Assembly: GCA_959347315.1 (NCBI GenBank)
Contig: OY365809.1
Span: 1,014,148 to 1,078,147, forward strand
Direction: 5' to 3'
DNA length: 64,000 nt
Source: Bimastos eiseni
Lineage: Eukaryota; Annelida; Clitellata; Crassiclitellata; Lumbricidae
The notes under the pieces are model-generated. The model ran no database searches and was not told where the DNA came from. It saw only the letters and a program-made list of their open reading frames with translations. A program made the translations under genes and the position numbers. Of the stretch, positions 1 to 10,800 are shown piece by piece; the first letter of the stretch is position 1, and each line of letters starts with the position of its first letter.

Positions 1-830
1 TGTCGAAACAGGGTGTCAATGGAGTCTATCAAACGAGGTTGTCAATGGAGTGTATCAAAAAAGTGTGTCATTGAAGGGTGTCAAAAGACGGTGTTAATGG
101 AATTTGTCAGAGGATAGTGTCAATGCAGGATGTCAGAAGAAGGTGTCAATGGAATATATTATAAGAGAGTGTCAATGGATGTACTCAAAGAGCGTGTTAA
201 TGGAATGTATGAAAAGAGGGTACCAATGGAGGGTGTCAAAATATTGTGTCAATTGAATGTATTAAAAGTGTATGTCAGCGAAGGGTGCCAACAGACAGGG
301 TCAATGTGGTGCATCAAAAGAGGGTGCCCATGGAGTGCATCAAAAGAGGGTGTCAATCGAAAGTATCAAAAGAGGGTGTAAACGGAGAGTGTCAATGGAT
401 GGTCTCAGTCAGGGTATCAATGCAGTGTATCAAAAAAGGGTGTCAATGAAGTGTGTCTAAAGAGAGTGTCAATGGAATGTTTCAAAAGACAATATCAATG
501 GAGAGTGTCAAATGCCGGAGCCAATGGTGTGTGACAAAAAAGGGTGTCAATGGAATTTGTCAAAAGTAAGTTTCAGTGGAATGTGTCAAAAGTAAGTGTC
601 AGTGGAATGTGTCAAAAGGGAGTGTCAACGGATGGTGTCAATGCAGGGTGTCAGAAGAGGGTGACAATAGAATGTGTCAACAGAGGGTGTCAATGCATTG
701 TGTCAAAAGAGAGTGCCAATGGAAATGCCAATGGAGGGTGTCGAAAGGGGGTGTCAATGGAATATATCAAAAGATAGTGTCAATGGAGGGTTTAAATGAG
801 GGTGTCGCTTTAAAGAGAGGTCCTTAATAT
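1..830. repeat. 26-bp minisatellite, open at the left edge
   Basis: About 31 diverged tandem units of about 26 bp. Each unit is two related 13-bp halves, roughly TGTCAATGGARTG followed by TGTCAAAAGAGGG, so the array is a dimer of a shorter ancestral repeat. Overlapping open frames across it are a by-product of the period: three units make 78 bp, a whole number of codons. The array starts before the window, so its full length is unknown. Confidence 0.93.
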
Positions 831-1348
831 GTAGTGTGTTGTAATCAAGCATTTATCTAGTGCCCTACGGGTTTTCTATTCAGAGTGGTTGTATGAATCA
901 GCCCATCACATCTTCGCAACACAGTTCAGAAATTTGTATGGCGGGCACTTCTACAAAATAGCACTACATCAGTGTAACCACGCCCACTAACACTGCATTA
1001 ACTACGTCCTCGTAGCGCACCTAAACGCGTTATATAGGCCTAAATGCGTGATATCTATTGACAGGTGATGCGTGCATACCTGTGATTGTTGTCATCGATG
1101 TCAATGTTTAGCTTGATTAAATCATATGGCTCTGCATACAGAGGCAAAACAATTCTTCGAGAATTTATTAATAATCCAACAGATGACCAAATTTTATGTA
1201 AAGGTGATTCAGCTAATTAAGCAGTGTGTAATCATTAGGCAAATGTAATCGACCAAATTAATATACCAATTGTGTAATTTGCTGACAATTGTCAAAAAAT
1301 ATTGCATAATCAGAAATAAGTCATAAACCTTACAGAGTAAAACTCCAG
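831..1348. other. non-coding stretch downstream of the serpin-like gene
   Basis: No coding frame or clear repeat is visible. TTTATT near 1165-1170 reads AATAAA on the minus strand and could serve as the polyadenylation signal of the serpin-like gene that ends at 1349. Confidence 0.4.
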
Positions 1349-2599
1349 CTAGTTTACTAGTTCATATTCATGGCATTTACTGGTGCAGCCCGGATTGTTG
1401 ATGAGACCAGTGAAAATAAACATTCCACTGATCTCATCATACAAGGCGAAGAAAAATGGACGCTCTGCCATAAATATTGAGGTTTGATCATCAGGAATGG
1501 TTGTTGGGGTTGGCGTGCTCTTCGGAATCCGTGGATTGAAGTTTACTTCTGCCGCTTGGAAGGCGACAGTATTGAACAATGTGGACGATGGTCGATTGTA
1601 AGCTTGTGCCAGAACTGTATCCTCTAGTTTCTTTCTCAAATCGATATCTGCAGACACTTTGAAAAGTGGAATGCTCACAAACATTGATCGACTTTTATAC
1701 TTCAATGCATTAAGATTAACATTTTGAACATTCTTCCACAATTCCTCCGATGAACCGCACATTTCTTTATCCGATGGAATCACAAAAGTCAGGTTAAGGT
1801 TCCACTTGTAGGGCATCCGAATGACTCTGCCGGTGCAACCGTTTAGCTTTGGATATCTGAATTCAGCGTAGTCGAAATCACTCAAACCACGAGCGGCGTT
1901 GACCTGGACTGCCGACGTATCTGAGAGATGAAAATCAACCTCTTCAGTCCACGTGAATCCATCAACTGATTCGATGTTCCAAGAGGCTAGAGTGAGGATC
2001 GCGAATGGTGCACCTTCACGTGGACCTTCACGGGGCCAAAGTATCCTTGGATATGCGCAGTTTCTTACGTCACAATTGATACCCAACCCAGTTGGTATAA
2101 TTGTACCATAATATAGGTTGTAAAATGTCTTCACTGGATCCTCCTTATTACTTATAATGAGCTTGTAACGATCTTTGCTGAATTTTGACAGCTTACTGTA
2201 CGCGAGACCGACGAGCATTCTCTCATTCATTTCATCGAACTCTCCGTGATAAATAGTCTTGAAACGTATTTCCTGGTTGTTCAGCCTGTAGTCAACTCTT
2301 TCTAAATCAACGTGAAAGCGATCGTACAGAGGAAGTGACTTCATAATGTTTGCCTTCATTTCTTTATCCAACACTTTGTTGATGAAATTTATATCGATCG
2401 CAGACGGAATTGCAAAGAGCAGAGCGTTGGACTTATTTCGGATTTAAGTCTCGAAACTCTTCCACAGGATGTTAACTATGGATTTGATAGTTGTGTTGTA
2501 ACGGTCATCAAGACTCACATCAGAATCCGTGTCACAGAAACACGGTGCGGTCGCAAACAGACAAAATGCAGCTACGAAGTTTCTAAAACAGCGGAACAT
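1349..2599 (-). pseudogene. serpin-like gene with one in-frame stop
   Basis: A single unspliced frame of about 415 residues, a normal serpin length, with one TAA at 2444-2446; both parts are in the same frame. The start chosen (2599, MFRCFRNF) opens a signal peptide ending near residue 22, so the product would be secreted. Serpin features are clear in the second half: the strand motif GRVIRMPYKWNLNLTFVIP, the FVSIPLFK segment, and the C-terminal RPFFFALYDE followed by FIFTGLINNPG. The reactive-loop hinge, where inhibitory serpins carry a run of small residues, reads about AFQAAEVNFNP, so an inhibitor is unlikely; the loop is rich in Pro and Thr. The stop may be a nonsense mutation, a polymorphism or an assembly error. 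Serpin identity is firm; functional status is not. Confidence 0.78.
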
Positions 2600-2714
2600 C
2601 TTTACCTGATTTAAAATAACAAAAAGCACAATAATTTTTATTCACTGTATTGTCACCCTCGCTGCATAACTAGTCTTAGTCTGATGTAGTTTCACTACAG
2701 TTGATCTCACCTCT

Positions 2715-2925
2715 GGTTATTTTCTTTTGAGTGGCGCTATATGTGGCACAGTGGCCGATCGATTAGGGCGGTCAGCCAGTGACGTTCAGTGTGTGCTGAG
2801 CGAGGGGGTTCGACCCTCGTCCGGGGAGTCACTGTATAGGGACCTTGAGCAAGTCCTTCGCGCACTATTATTGCTCTGCAGTACAACTGCTATTGCGCGG
2901 TCGAGGCATGTGTATGCACTTCTGA
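2715..2925 (+). mobile_element. tRNA-derived SINE
   Basis: It holds a pol III A-box-like TGGCACAGTGG followed by a B box GGTTCGACCC, then a body with the segment GGGACCTTGAGCAAGTCCTT that recurs near 28110 and 54935 on this strand and near 30600 on the opposite strand. It ends in an A-rich tail. The 79-codon open frame across it is not a gene. Confidence 0.75.
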
Positions 2926-2966
2926 GCAAAAAATGTTGGAAGAAGGGCGATATCAAATTTCGGTAA

Positions 2967-4073
2967 TATAAAAATAAATAAAAGTATGTGTTTCTTCCAA
3001 AATTTGCAAAATGGTTTTAAATTCGAAATGAGAGTTTAGTTACAGGCCTTACTCGATGTTCCTGATCTTCGCTAATGGAAAGAAAACAGATTGATACGAA
3101 TTTTAAGACTCACGAAATGTCTGCTGTTGATTGAAGAGACGAGCAGATGTTAAGATGCTATCTGCTAATTTCTTAAACTAAAATTTATGCAGAAATTATA
3201 TAGTCATGATTGTAATCTGTAAGATAATTCATTTTCAAACGTTATTTATATGCACCGCGGGGGGATCTAAGCCCATTTATCTTTCGTTGCAATTCAACTA
3301 GATACTGTGAAGAAGAGGACAATTCAACCGGGTAATTTGCTTGACTCCTCACACCGTGCACAGGGAGAAAACTAAGAAATAATCATCCTACGTGACTCAT
3401 AATAATAGGCATCAAAATAGAGTAAATGTATGATGGTACACGGTTGGTGAGTATTGACGAGGAACATAGGCAGTTGTGTTTTAATGGATTGCTTTTTATT
3501 TCTATTCTAATGTTAATGGCACACCACACGCCTAGTTACCTGTAGCTAACACACAGTAACCACAACCTTATAAATCGAATTCGCTAACCGTACACTAGCT
3601 GAGATCGATAGTGAGGCATGACTACCATCTCCTTTGAAACGCATACTGAACTCGATCTCACTTCAGACTTTGAGCTGATCTTAATAATGATGCTTCTTTC
3701 CATAATTATGAATAACCTTTGGATTGACTAAAGCAACGCTATATAAATAATGTTGGCGCAAGCCATGCTCTCCCGGCTACACACTGACAAATCGATGCAT
3801 GCATTCAGACGACAACGTCGCCAATTAAGTAAGTAAGTAAGTAGCTTCATTTGCACTTGACATGTGCACATCCATATGTCAGTGTGAAGCACGTGATACT
3901 GATCGACTGACCGCCTGACCAGTCGCCTGGTGGACATTGACGGACATTGACTTTGACGGACATAGATGGATATGGATGAAGAAACGCTTCTCTGCCTAGG
4001 GACCAGGAGTTTCCGTCGACATATCTGTCAAAGGCGGCGATCTTGTTTGACAGGTGGGAGGACATCCAATGAG
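2967..4073. other. non-coding stretch with an AAGT microsatellite
   Basis: No conserved coding frame was seen. A short (AAGT)n run lies at 3828-3843. The rest is AT-rich unique-looking sequence. Confidence 0.4.
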
Positions 4074-4190
4074 AGGGGTAGGAAATGTGGCTGGGACACA
4101 CGTATAACGTTTCCCCTCTCTGCAAAAGGTGGGGGGGGGGAATTGTCCCCTCAACCCACCCACCCCCGGGATCGCTGCCCCTGGTGTTTG
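4074..4190 (+). repeat. dispersed repeat, copy A
   Basis: The order GGGTAGGAAATGTGG, then ACGTATAACGTTTCCCC, then GGGATCGCTGCCCCTG is repeated in the same order in RAB14 intron 1 near 36722-36782. The copy here has an extra G-rich and C-rich insert in the middle. Family unknown. Confidence 0.55.
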
Positions 4191-4439
4191 TATTTTATTA
4201 TAACACATAACCGGATGGGTCCAGGCGTTGAAACTGTTGGCACTCGTCTGCATAGACGTCTGATCTTGCTCACTAACTGATACTGTTTACAGTGTTGGTC
4301 AGTGCATATCATATACATATAAGCTGAATGGTACGCCAATGTAGCACGCCAATGTGGTAAGCCAATGTGGGCCATTGGATAAATAATTTTTTAAATCCAA
4401 TCCCTGGATGGATGTGAACCCATGACCGAACTACTGTTT

Positions 4440-4550
4440 AGCTTTGTGTTGAGTCTTGAGCGCCTCTGATTTGAGTGGCGCTATATAAGTGCTTCATTAC
4501 ATGACATTACATTTACATTACGTTACAGTGCATTACATGACATTACTGAT
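4440..4550 (+). mobile_element. SINE/LINE 3' tail remnant
   Basis: The segment GAGTGGCGCTATATAAGTGC followed by an ATTAC-type simple tail matches the 3' ends of other retroelement remnants in the window, for example near 31030 and 61200 in reverse orientation. Only the tail is recognisable. Confidence 0.5.
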
Positions 4551-5118
4551 TTATCAATTGAGGTTTCTAGCTATTTATAGATCTAATATTATGTCGATGA
4601 CCCTACTTGAATTACTTTGCTAGTAAAGACAGGAAACGAATGACGTGTAATGAAAGAAGAGGCACGCTAATGCCCGGTGTATGACGATTCAAGATTGATC
4701 CGAATGTTTAAAGAACCAGATCGAACCGGTGTGGTGTGAGATGAATTTCATGCTGAGCAGCTAGCATGTTTATCTTGTTAGGTCTACCGCTTCGTGTGAT
4801 GCTGCTCCCTGTTCGAGGCCCATCCAATAGAGATGATCATACAATGTATATATTATCATGTGTCTACGGGCTGCAACTATACTCTATTGCTGACAAACTA
4901 TGAAAAGCAGTTTATAAATTTCTTGCGGTGAAGTAGAAGCCATACTTTTATCCAAGCGTTTCCTCCACTGCCCTAACACACACACAATCACACATACACT
5001 CCTTATCATTTCCAGGTCATCATAAAGGTTTTGGAATCATTTGACAGCAATAGCTACTCCGCCTCCTGTACATGCTGCGATTGACCGGATCGCGCTGTGG
5101 ATTTGACGCTCCGTCGAC
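4551..5118. other. non-coding stretch
   Basis: No coding frame, RNA gene or strong repeat is visible. Confidence 0.35.
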
Positions 5119-5213
5119 CAGTGGCGTAACTACCGTGGTAGCAGCTACAGCCGTACTGCGGGGCCCGGCCGTTTTGGGGGGGATCCAATCAGTCGACGGC
5201 GTCGACTGATTGG
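5119..5213. mobile_element. solo hAT terminus followed by a palindrome
   Basis: 5119-5178 is nearly identical to the left end of the full-length hAT at 7856 (it begins CAGTGGCGTAACTACCGTGG). The identity then breaks, and 5185-5213 is a perfect inverted repeat with 13-nt arms and a GGC loop containing two SalI-type GTCGAC motifs. No matching right terminus was found nearby, so this is a truncated copy or the end of a non-autonomous derivative. Confidence 0.75.
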
Positions 5214-5528
5214 CATTATATATTGGCGCAATAGAAATGCTGATTAAAAATAATAAATAATAATAATCTTAGCAAATAACTCCTTCCATAATTCCAACGA
5301 ATCTCTGATCCGTCCAACGAATCTAAATAATTGGACTTATTGCAATTTCTGCACGTGTGTTGCAATCAACATTTTGAAAGCAATCCTATTTCCCAAAACC
5401 AATTTTCGATCCACCCCGCGTTCCCACAATTTTTAAGATTATTTCCTCGCTTGTTCACTAACATATTGCGATAAATAGGTACTCTGAAGTTTACAGAGTT
5501 AAATATCTCGGTCTCAATTAGTGAGTAC

Positions 5529-5764
5529 CTCTATACGAAAGGAATAGATGCTACCGTTGGTCAAACGATGGATTATTTCATTTCCAAGCCAAAACTCAAC
5601 CTGTGCCCCTAAAGATCGAAATCCATTCCTATATTGATTCCAGGTTCTGTTGAAGCTGAGGAGTCCGTTAATGCGTTGCATTATGATGATCCACTTGGAT
5701 GTGGGCGTTGGCATTGTAACGTAACCGATTGGCACTTTAACCTCAACATCCGCAGCGGAGACTT
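5529..5764 (-). pseudogene. orphan fibrinogen-related domain exon
   Basis: The minus-strand frame reads SKWIIIMQRINGLLSFNRTWNQY and continues through NGF, EFWLGNEIIHRLT and SFRIE, in the order expected for a fibrinogen C-terminal (FReD) domain: W-x-V-I-Q-R, then TWNQY-x-x-GF, then FWLGN-x-x-IH-x-LT. It has a good acceptor (TTGTTGTACAG) and a donor (GAG/GTACTC), so it looks like a complete exon of 236 nt. The rest of the domain, including the calcium site and the cysteines, was not found downstream, and a truncated hAT lies about 0.3 kb away. It is either a relic or one exon of a gene whose other exons are out of view. FReD identity is confident; gene status is not. Confidence 0.7.
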
Positions 5765-5794
5765 CTGTACAACAATAGAACATTCAAGAATCAA

Positions 5795-5886
5795 TTTATC
5801 CATGTCACCTGTTAGCTGTCAACGGGAATCCATTGGTTGGTTCCACACTTATGCGTGGGCCCACCGCTGGTGGCTCTTGAAGCTTA
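5795..5886 (-). repeat. dispersed repeat, inverted partner of 61325-61412
   Basis: Its reverse complement shares the blocks CACCAG, GGGCCCACGCATAAGTGTGG, GATTCCCG and TGACAGCT in the same order with 61325-61412, where they are slightly diverged. Family unknown. Confidence 0.55.
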
Positions 5887-5939
5887 TAAGTATATATATA
5901 AAATATACGTTATATATAAATATATATATTGTGCGCCAT

Positions 5940-6260
5940 CCTACTTGATTGAACTGTGTCGTCCGGTGTCTGAACTCTTTTCGCGTAAATCTCTGCGCTC
6001 TTATGCTAAAGGCGAGCTTCTGGTGTCCAGAGTACGCTCGTCGCTAATGCTGCATCGAGTTTTCTCAGTGGTTGGTCCATCCACCTAGAATGGGCTCCCG
6101 GTTGCCTTCCGTCTTCCCCCTTACAATGATCTACCTACCTATTGTAAGGTGCTAAAGTCATTTCTTTTTGGCCGTGGCTGGGCTGGGAGCACCTTTAAGT
6201 AGTTTCCCTTGAGGAGGTGGTATAGAAATTATCGAAATGAAAGAATGAGTGAATACTCTT
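5940..6260 (+). mobile_element. LINE 3' end: last part of a reverse-transcriptase ORF
   Basis: The frame reads SYAKGELLVSRVRSSLMLHR then FSVVGPST, an in-frame TAG at 6086-6088, NGLPVAF and LKSFLFGRGWAG, ending at 6202. This is the C-terminal signature found just after the reverse-transcriptase domain of many non-LTR retrotransposons (…FSVVGPxxWNxLP…LKxxLF). The TAG replaces the expected Trp codon. A 3' tail rich in GAATGA follows. It is a 5'-truncated dead copy. Confidence 0.75.
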
Positions 6261-6879
6261 CACTGTTTTGCTTAGTTGTTGTGCCATTATTGGTTAAAAC
6301 TGACATTATTTTAACATCAATCAATAAGCTTTATGGTTACCCATAGCAGTACAGTAATACATAATACGCTGTTAGATGCACAGTCAGTGACAAAGGGTGG
6401 ACCCAAAGGAACATCTGTTCCGCATGCAACAAAACGATTGGCTGTTAAGCGGTTGAGAAAACGGGCAATTGATGTTAGAATCACTGACAGTTTGCCTCCC
6501 CCCCCATTGTTCTATAGACCATCCCACCTTGCTTCATCTTGGGAACTGTGATGGTGTCCACTGACATACTTCCGTCAAGTAATAATTATTGTTGATTTTC
6601 TCATGCACTGGTCGATTTTGCTCTAAGTATGTAATCAGCGGCTTTTTCTTGCTTTGTTTGGTATTAAGAAGTTTGTCAGCACATCAAACAATTCGGTCGG
6701 TGGCAAGAGATTTATCAATATCATTGGGTGTAACCATAAATCACACAACCGGTGTGCCAGTGTGTGGTAAGAGCGGTTGGCCTGTAACGTCTTATAATGT
6801 AAGACAGAAGTAGCAAAAATATGTGATGGAAGGACGTAATCTGACCACTTTACCTTGCGAATTAATTGAGCTATCGTAT
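6261..6879. other. non-coding stretch
   Basis: Nothing recognisable beyond a C-run near 6500. Open frames here are short and show no known domain. Confidence 0.35.
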
Positions 6880-7075
6880 CGTATCGTATCTGAGTATTTA
6901 TATAGCGCTTCTAACAGTACTAGCTATTCAGAAGCGCTCTCAATGCGACAGCCCCGAGGAAATAAGGAGAGGACTGGGCACACGGCTTCCTTTTCCGGGG
7001 CTAAGAAAATAAGGTCTTACTCAAAGGGCTGCCAATCTTATTTTCTACTAACAATATGCTTGCTGGAATAAGTGA
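6880..7075. mobile_element. TATATAGCGC-type SINE-like repeat
   Basis: It begins with a GTATC simple repeat, then TATTTATATAGCGCTTCTAA and a short body containing CAGAAGCGCTCTC. The same layout (simple repeat, TTTATATAGCGC, then AGGAGCGCTC) recurs near 7780, 31030, 42190, 49450 and 61195. Read in reverse, the simple repeat is the 3' tail of a retroelement. Confidence 0.55.
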
Positions 7076-7454
7076 ACTGTAAGGCACAGATGTTCATGTT
7101 CAGATCTGATATTTAGCTACAGATTGTTATCTTTCTGAATAGACGAATATTTTAATATCATTGTGTATAAGCTACACGAAATGAAAACGATTACTGAAAC
7201 TCACTCATATCTCAGTGCACAAATCAGTAAATTTGGGTTATTAAAATTCAATTTAATTCTAGTTAATTGTAGATATTGAGAACTATGGAACTTCTAAAAT
7301 AACTAGAAACCTTTCAGGCAAAATTTGCTCTTTAGTCGATTCGAAATTTTGGAGACGTAAACTGAAACATTCAATACTTGACTCAGCAATGTCTGTCTTC
7401 CTCATTGAAACTGGTTAAGTTTTAAAAGGCAAGCCAGATGCTTAGGCTTACCAT

Positions 7455-7781
7455 ATGGTTCATGAGCGGATAGCGAATTATCAGATATTCCCTGAAATCA
7501 AGACAACTTATAATGATACCTATCAAGCTGTTTGTGAAATCGAAAGATTGTACAGCTGTCATAACAACCAATACGACAATTGGAAGCAACTATTGACCCC
7601 CGTGGAGGGTTTGAAAAACGTTTCAATGTCTTTGCATCCAAACGATATTATACACCTTACCTCTGAGTCACGACCTCGGTTTATGGTGGGTATCTTGACT
7701 GGCATTTCAAGTGGTGGAATTGTAATCAATTCAATTGTAAGATATAAGAGTGCACTTCTAAGCGATAAAACATATTCATAA
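7455..7781 (+). pseudogene. possible highly diverged fibrinogen-like fragment
   Basis: An open frame of 108 codons. Its middle can be laid against the FReD exon on the other strand: NWKQ against TWNQ, then a Leu-containing spacer, then NDIIHLTS and FMVGI against NEIIHRLT and FRIE. The usual WxVIQRR and EFWLGN motifs are absent, so the match is weak and may be chance. No splice context or partner exon was found. The last codons run into a SINE-like repeat. Confidence 0.22.
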
Positions 7782-7855
7782 AGGAAATTCATATAGCGTA
7801 CCTTCAAGGTTACTACTCAGGAGCGCTCCCAACTGAACCCGGCTGAACAGAACGG
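7780..7855. mobile_element. SINE-like repeat interrupted by the hAT
   Basis: TTCATATAGCGTACC, ACTACTCAGGAGCGCTCCC and GGCTGAACAGAAC belong to the TATATAGCGC family. The next part of the family consensus (GAACAGTcTTTTA) continues right after the hAT at 11075, showing that the transposon inserted inside this older repeat. Confidence 0.7.
7848..7855. repeat. hAT target-site duplication, left copy
   Basis: The octamer CAGAACGG directly precedes the terminal CAGTGGCG. It matches the right copy CAGAACAG at seven of eight positions, the length expected for hAT elements. Confidence 0.8.
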
Positions 7856-10800
7856 CAGTGGCGTAACTACCGTGGTAGCAGCTACAGCCGTGCTGCGGGG
7901 CCCGGCCGTTTTGGGGGGGCCCGGCCCGACCAAGAAAAACAAAAATTATGAGCAGTTGAGCACAGGCAGTCAGTCAGTCAGTCAGAAGGACGTGATGCGA
8001 TGCGATAAATTTCTAGTTACGAAGTTAACATTATGGACATTACAAACGAATAGATGTCGCCAAAAATTCGATTACTGTCTTAGCTGTACTTCATAGTATA
8101 TTATGAATACGTTATTACTATACTTCCTGTTTTGTGACGTACTATGACGTCAATTGTTTATTTTAATGTGCAGTAAAAAGCTTAATTAACGTTTGAATCT
8201 AGAAGCTAAAAATTTAGTTTTAATTATAATATTTGGAAATAATTTTTAATTTCAAGATATTAACAAAATATAAAGCAGCCCAAAATGTCATATCAACACA
8301 CAAGTGGAGCAACAAAACGTAAAAAAAGCGTGAGGAGATGTTAAGCTTAAGGAAACTACAAAAAATAGATTATTTTTGTAATCCAGCACCTAAGCATAGT
8401 CAATCTGCCTCTGCCGAGTTGAAAAGTCGACCGAGTCAAGATGGCTGTAACGTAGCAGGTAGAACGCCAGACACTAGCTGCGTTAATGAAGGAAATGTTG
8501 GAACTCGGCCATCGATTTCGGAAGGATGTAGTACTAGTTCTACTGTTACTAATTCAGTCGAAGCGTTTGATCCAAACACTATCGAAGCTAAAAATGTTGA
8601 AACTGCAAACAAATTGGATGTTATTCCAGTCGAAACTGAAGACATCAACACCATAGTGATTTTAGGTCAATTCCCAACGGACAGAGCAAACTATTCTGTT
8701 AATGTAAGTGACAATAGCATCAAACGGTTGTCGTGGAACATGGACCATGCCAACCCAGAGGTCCTTTTCCTAGGGATCCGAATCAAAACAACAGGAGCTT
8801 TTCAGAAAAGTATTATGAGAGGACAACTAAAGCTGGTTTGAAATTACCAGTTACTTGGTTGTGTTATTCACAGAAACTTGATTCTGTGTATTGTGAGCCA
8901 TGTTGGCTTTTTGGTGATCGTACAAAACTTGGAAATGAACCTGCATGGGCAAAAGGAATTCGTAAATGGAAATCGTTAACAAGTAAAATTCGTATGCATG
9001 AAGATTCAGATGGGCATGCTGAAGCTTGTGTGGTTTTTGATCACTGGAGGCTTCATAAAACTATTGATGAAGAAAACGAGAAGCAAGTGTTAAAAGAAAG
9101 GAACTTTTGGAGGCAAATTGTACATCGTGTTGTGAACGTTACTCTTACTTTAACGACGTGCGGACTCGCTTTCAGAGGCCATAGAGAAAAGTTGGGAAAT
9201 GTGAATTCTGGAAATTTTTTATCAGTCATTGAACTTTTGGCGGCATATGACCCAGTGTTGAAAGAACTTATTGAACGACCTGGTGGAACAACCAAATATT
9301 TAAGCCCTACAGTGCAGAATGAAGTAATAGAGATACTTTCTACTCATTTGCAAAATGCTTTAATAGATCTGATAAAGCAGGCTCCTTTTTTTTACAGTCA
9401 TCATAGACACCACTCAAGATATTTCCAAAGTTGATCAAATGAGTGAAGTATTTCGTTATGTGACGATAGAGACTGACCCTGAAACTGGAAAACGAACCCA
9501 CATTCAGATCAATGAAAGTTTTCTAGGCTTTCGTGCGATTCATGATCAAAGTGCTGCAGGAATTGAAGGCGAAATTTTAAAGTGCATAAAAGATAAAGGG
9601 TTGGATCTGTTGAAATGCAGAGGCCAAGGCTATGACGGTGCTGCCACAATGAGTGGTGTCTACTCTGGAGTCCAATCACATATTTTGGAAAAAGTGCCAA
9701 ACGCTTTATACGTTCATTGTGTTGCACATAATCTGAACTTGGTTCTGAATGATGCAGTTTCTCAAGTACACGAAGTATCACAATTTTTTGATGTTATTCA
9801 GCGGATTTACACGTTCTTCGGTTCCAGCATCAAACGATGGGACATTCTGTCATCGTTTACAACTAAGTCGAATATCAAACTCAAGGCATTGTGCCCAACA
9901 AGATGGTCGTCCCGTGAAGAGTGCATAGTAGCAGTACGCTATCGTTATGTAGATATATTGAAAGCATTAATAAATATAAATCTGGTCGAGAAAAAAAAAG
10001 ATATAATTGCTGAAGCACTCGGACTTCAAAGGAAATTAGAATCGTTTGAATTTGTTTTTCTTCTGGTTGTGCTCACAAAAATGTTTGAAAGTGTGAATAC
10101 TATTTCAAAAATGCTACAGGCTGATACAATTGACTTAATGAGTGCTTCAAATCTGCTTAAAAATTTGTTTGAACTCATGTCAGCATTCAGGAACAATTCA
10201 AATGAATACAATATTGCCAAGGAAACGGCAGTCTCTATTGCCCAACAATGGGGTGTAGAGACCAATTTTGGAAAAGGTAAACGAATCCCAAAAGCAAAGA
10301 AGCAGTTTGATGATCTATGCGATGATAGCCGACTCACTGATCCAGAAATGCGATTCAAAGTAAATGTAGTTTACCGCACTCTTGACATTCTCATCAATCA
10401 GGTTGTTCATCGGTTCAGAGGAATGCAGGTCGTGGTAGATACATTTGGCATACTGCACCCCCGTGAATTGACTGCCGCCACCGATTATCAACTATTCACA
10501 AAGGCGACAAAGTTACAACAACAGTATTCAAATGATATAGCACCATCGTTCTTCGAGCAGCTACAAAGCTTTAGAATGGTTCTCAAACAAGAAATTAAGA
10601 AAATAAACACAATCAAAGAGTTGAGTCATCTTTTGATAATCGAAAATAGTTCTCTTGTTACATCACTCCCAGATGTCTGCACTGCTTATCTTCTCTTCCT
10701 CACTTTACCAGTAACTGTGGCAACAGCAGAGAGGTCGTTCTCCAAGCTTAAGCTCATCAAAAACTATTTGCGCAATACCATGTTGCAAGATAGACTATCT

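Noticed and set aside
1..830. Overlapping open frames and regular spacing suggesting a repeat protein or a CRISPR-like array
   Set aside because: Units are contiguous and diverged with no spacers, all frames are open only because 26 bp times three is a codon multiple, and the genome is eukaryotic.
2727..2966. 79-codon frame or functional tRNA gene
   Set aside because: The A and B boxes belong to a SINE: the cloverleaf is imperfect, a conserved SINE body follows, and related copies lie elsewhere.
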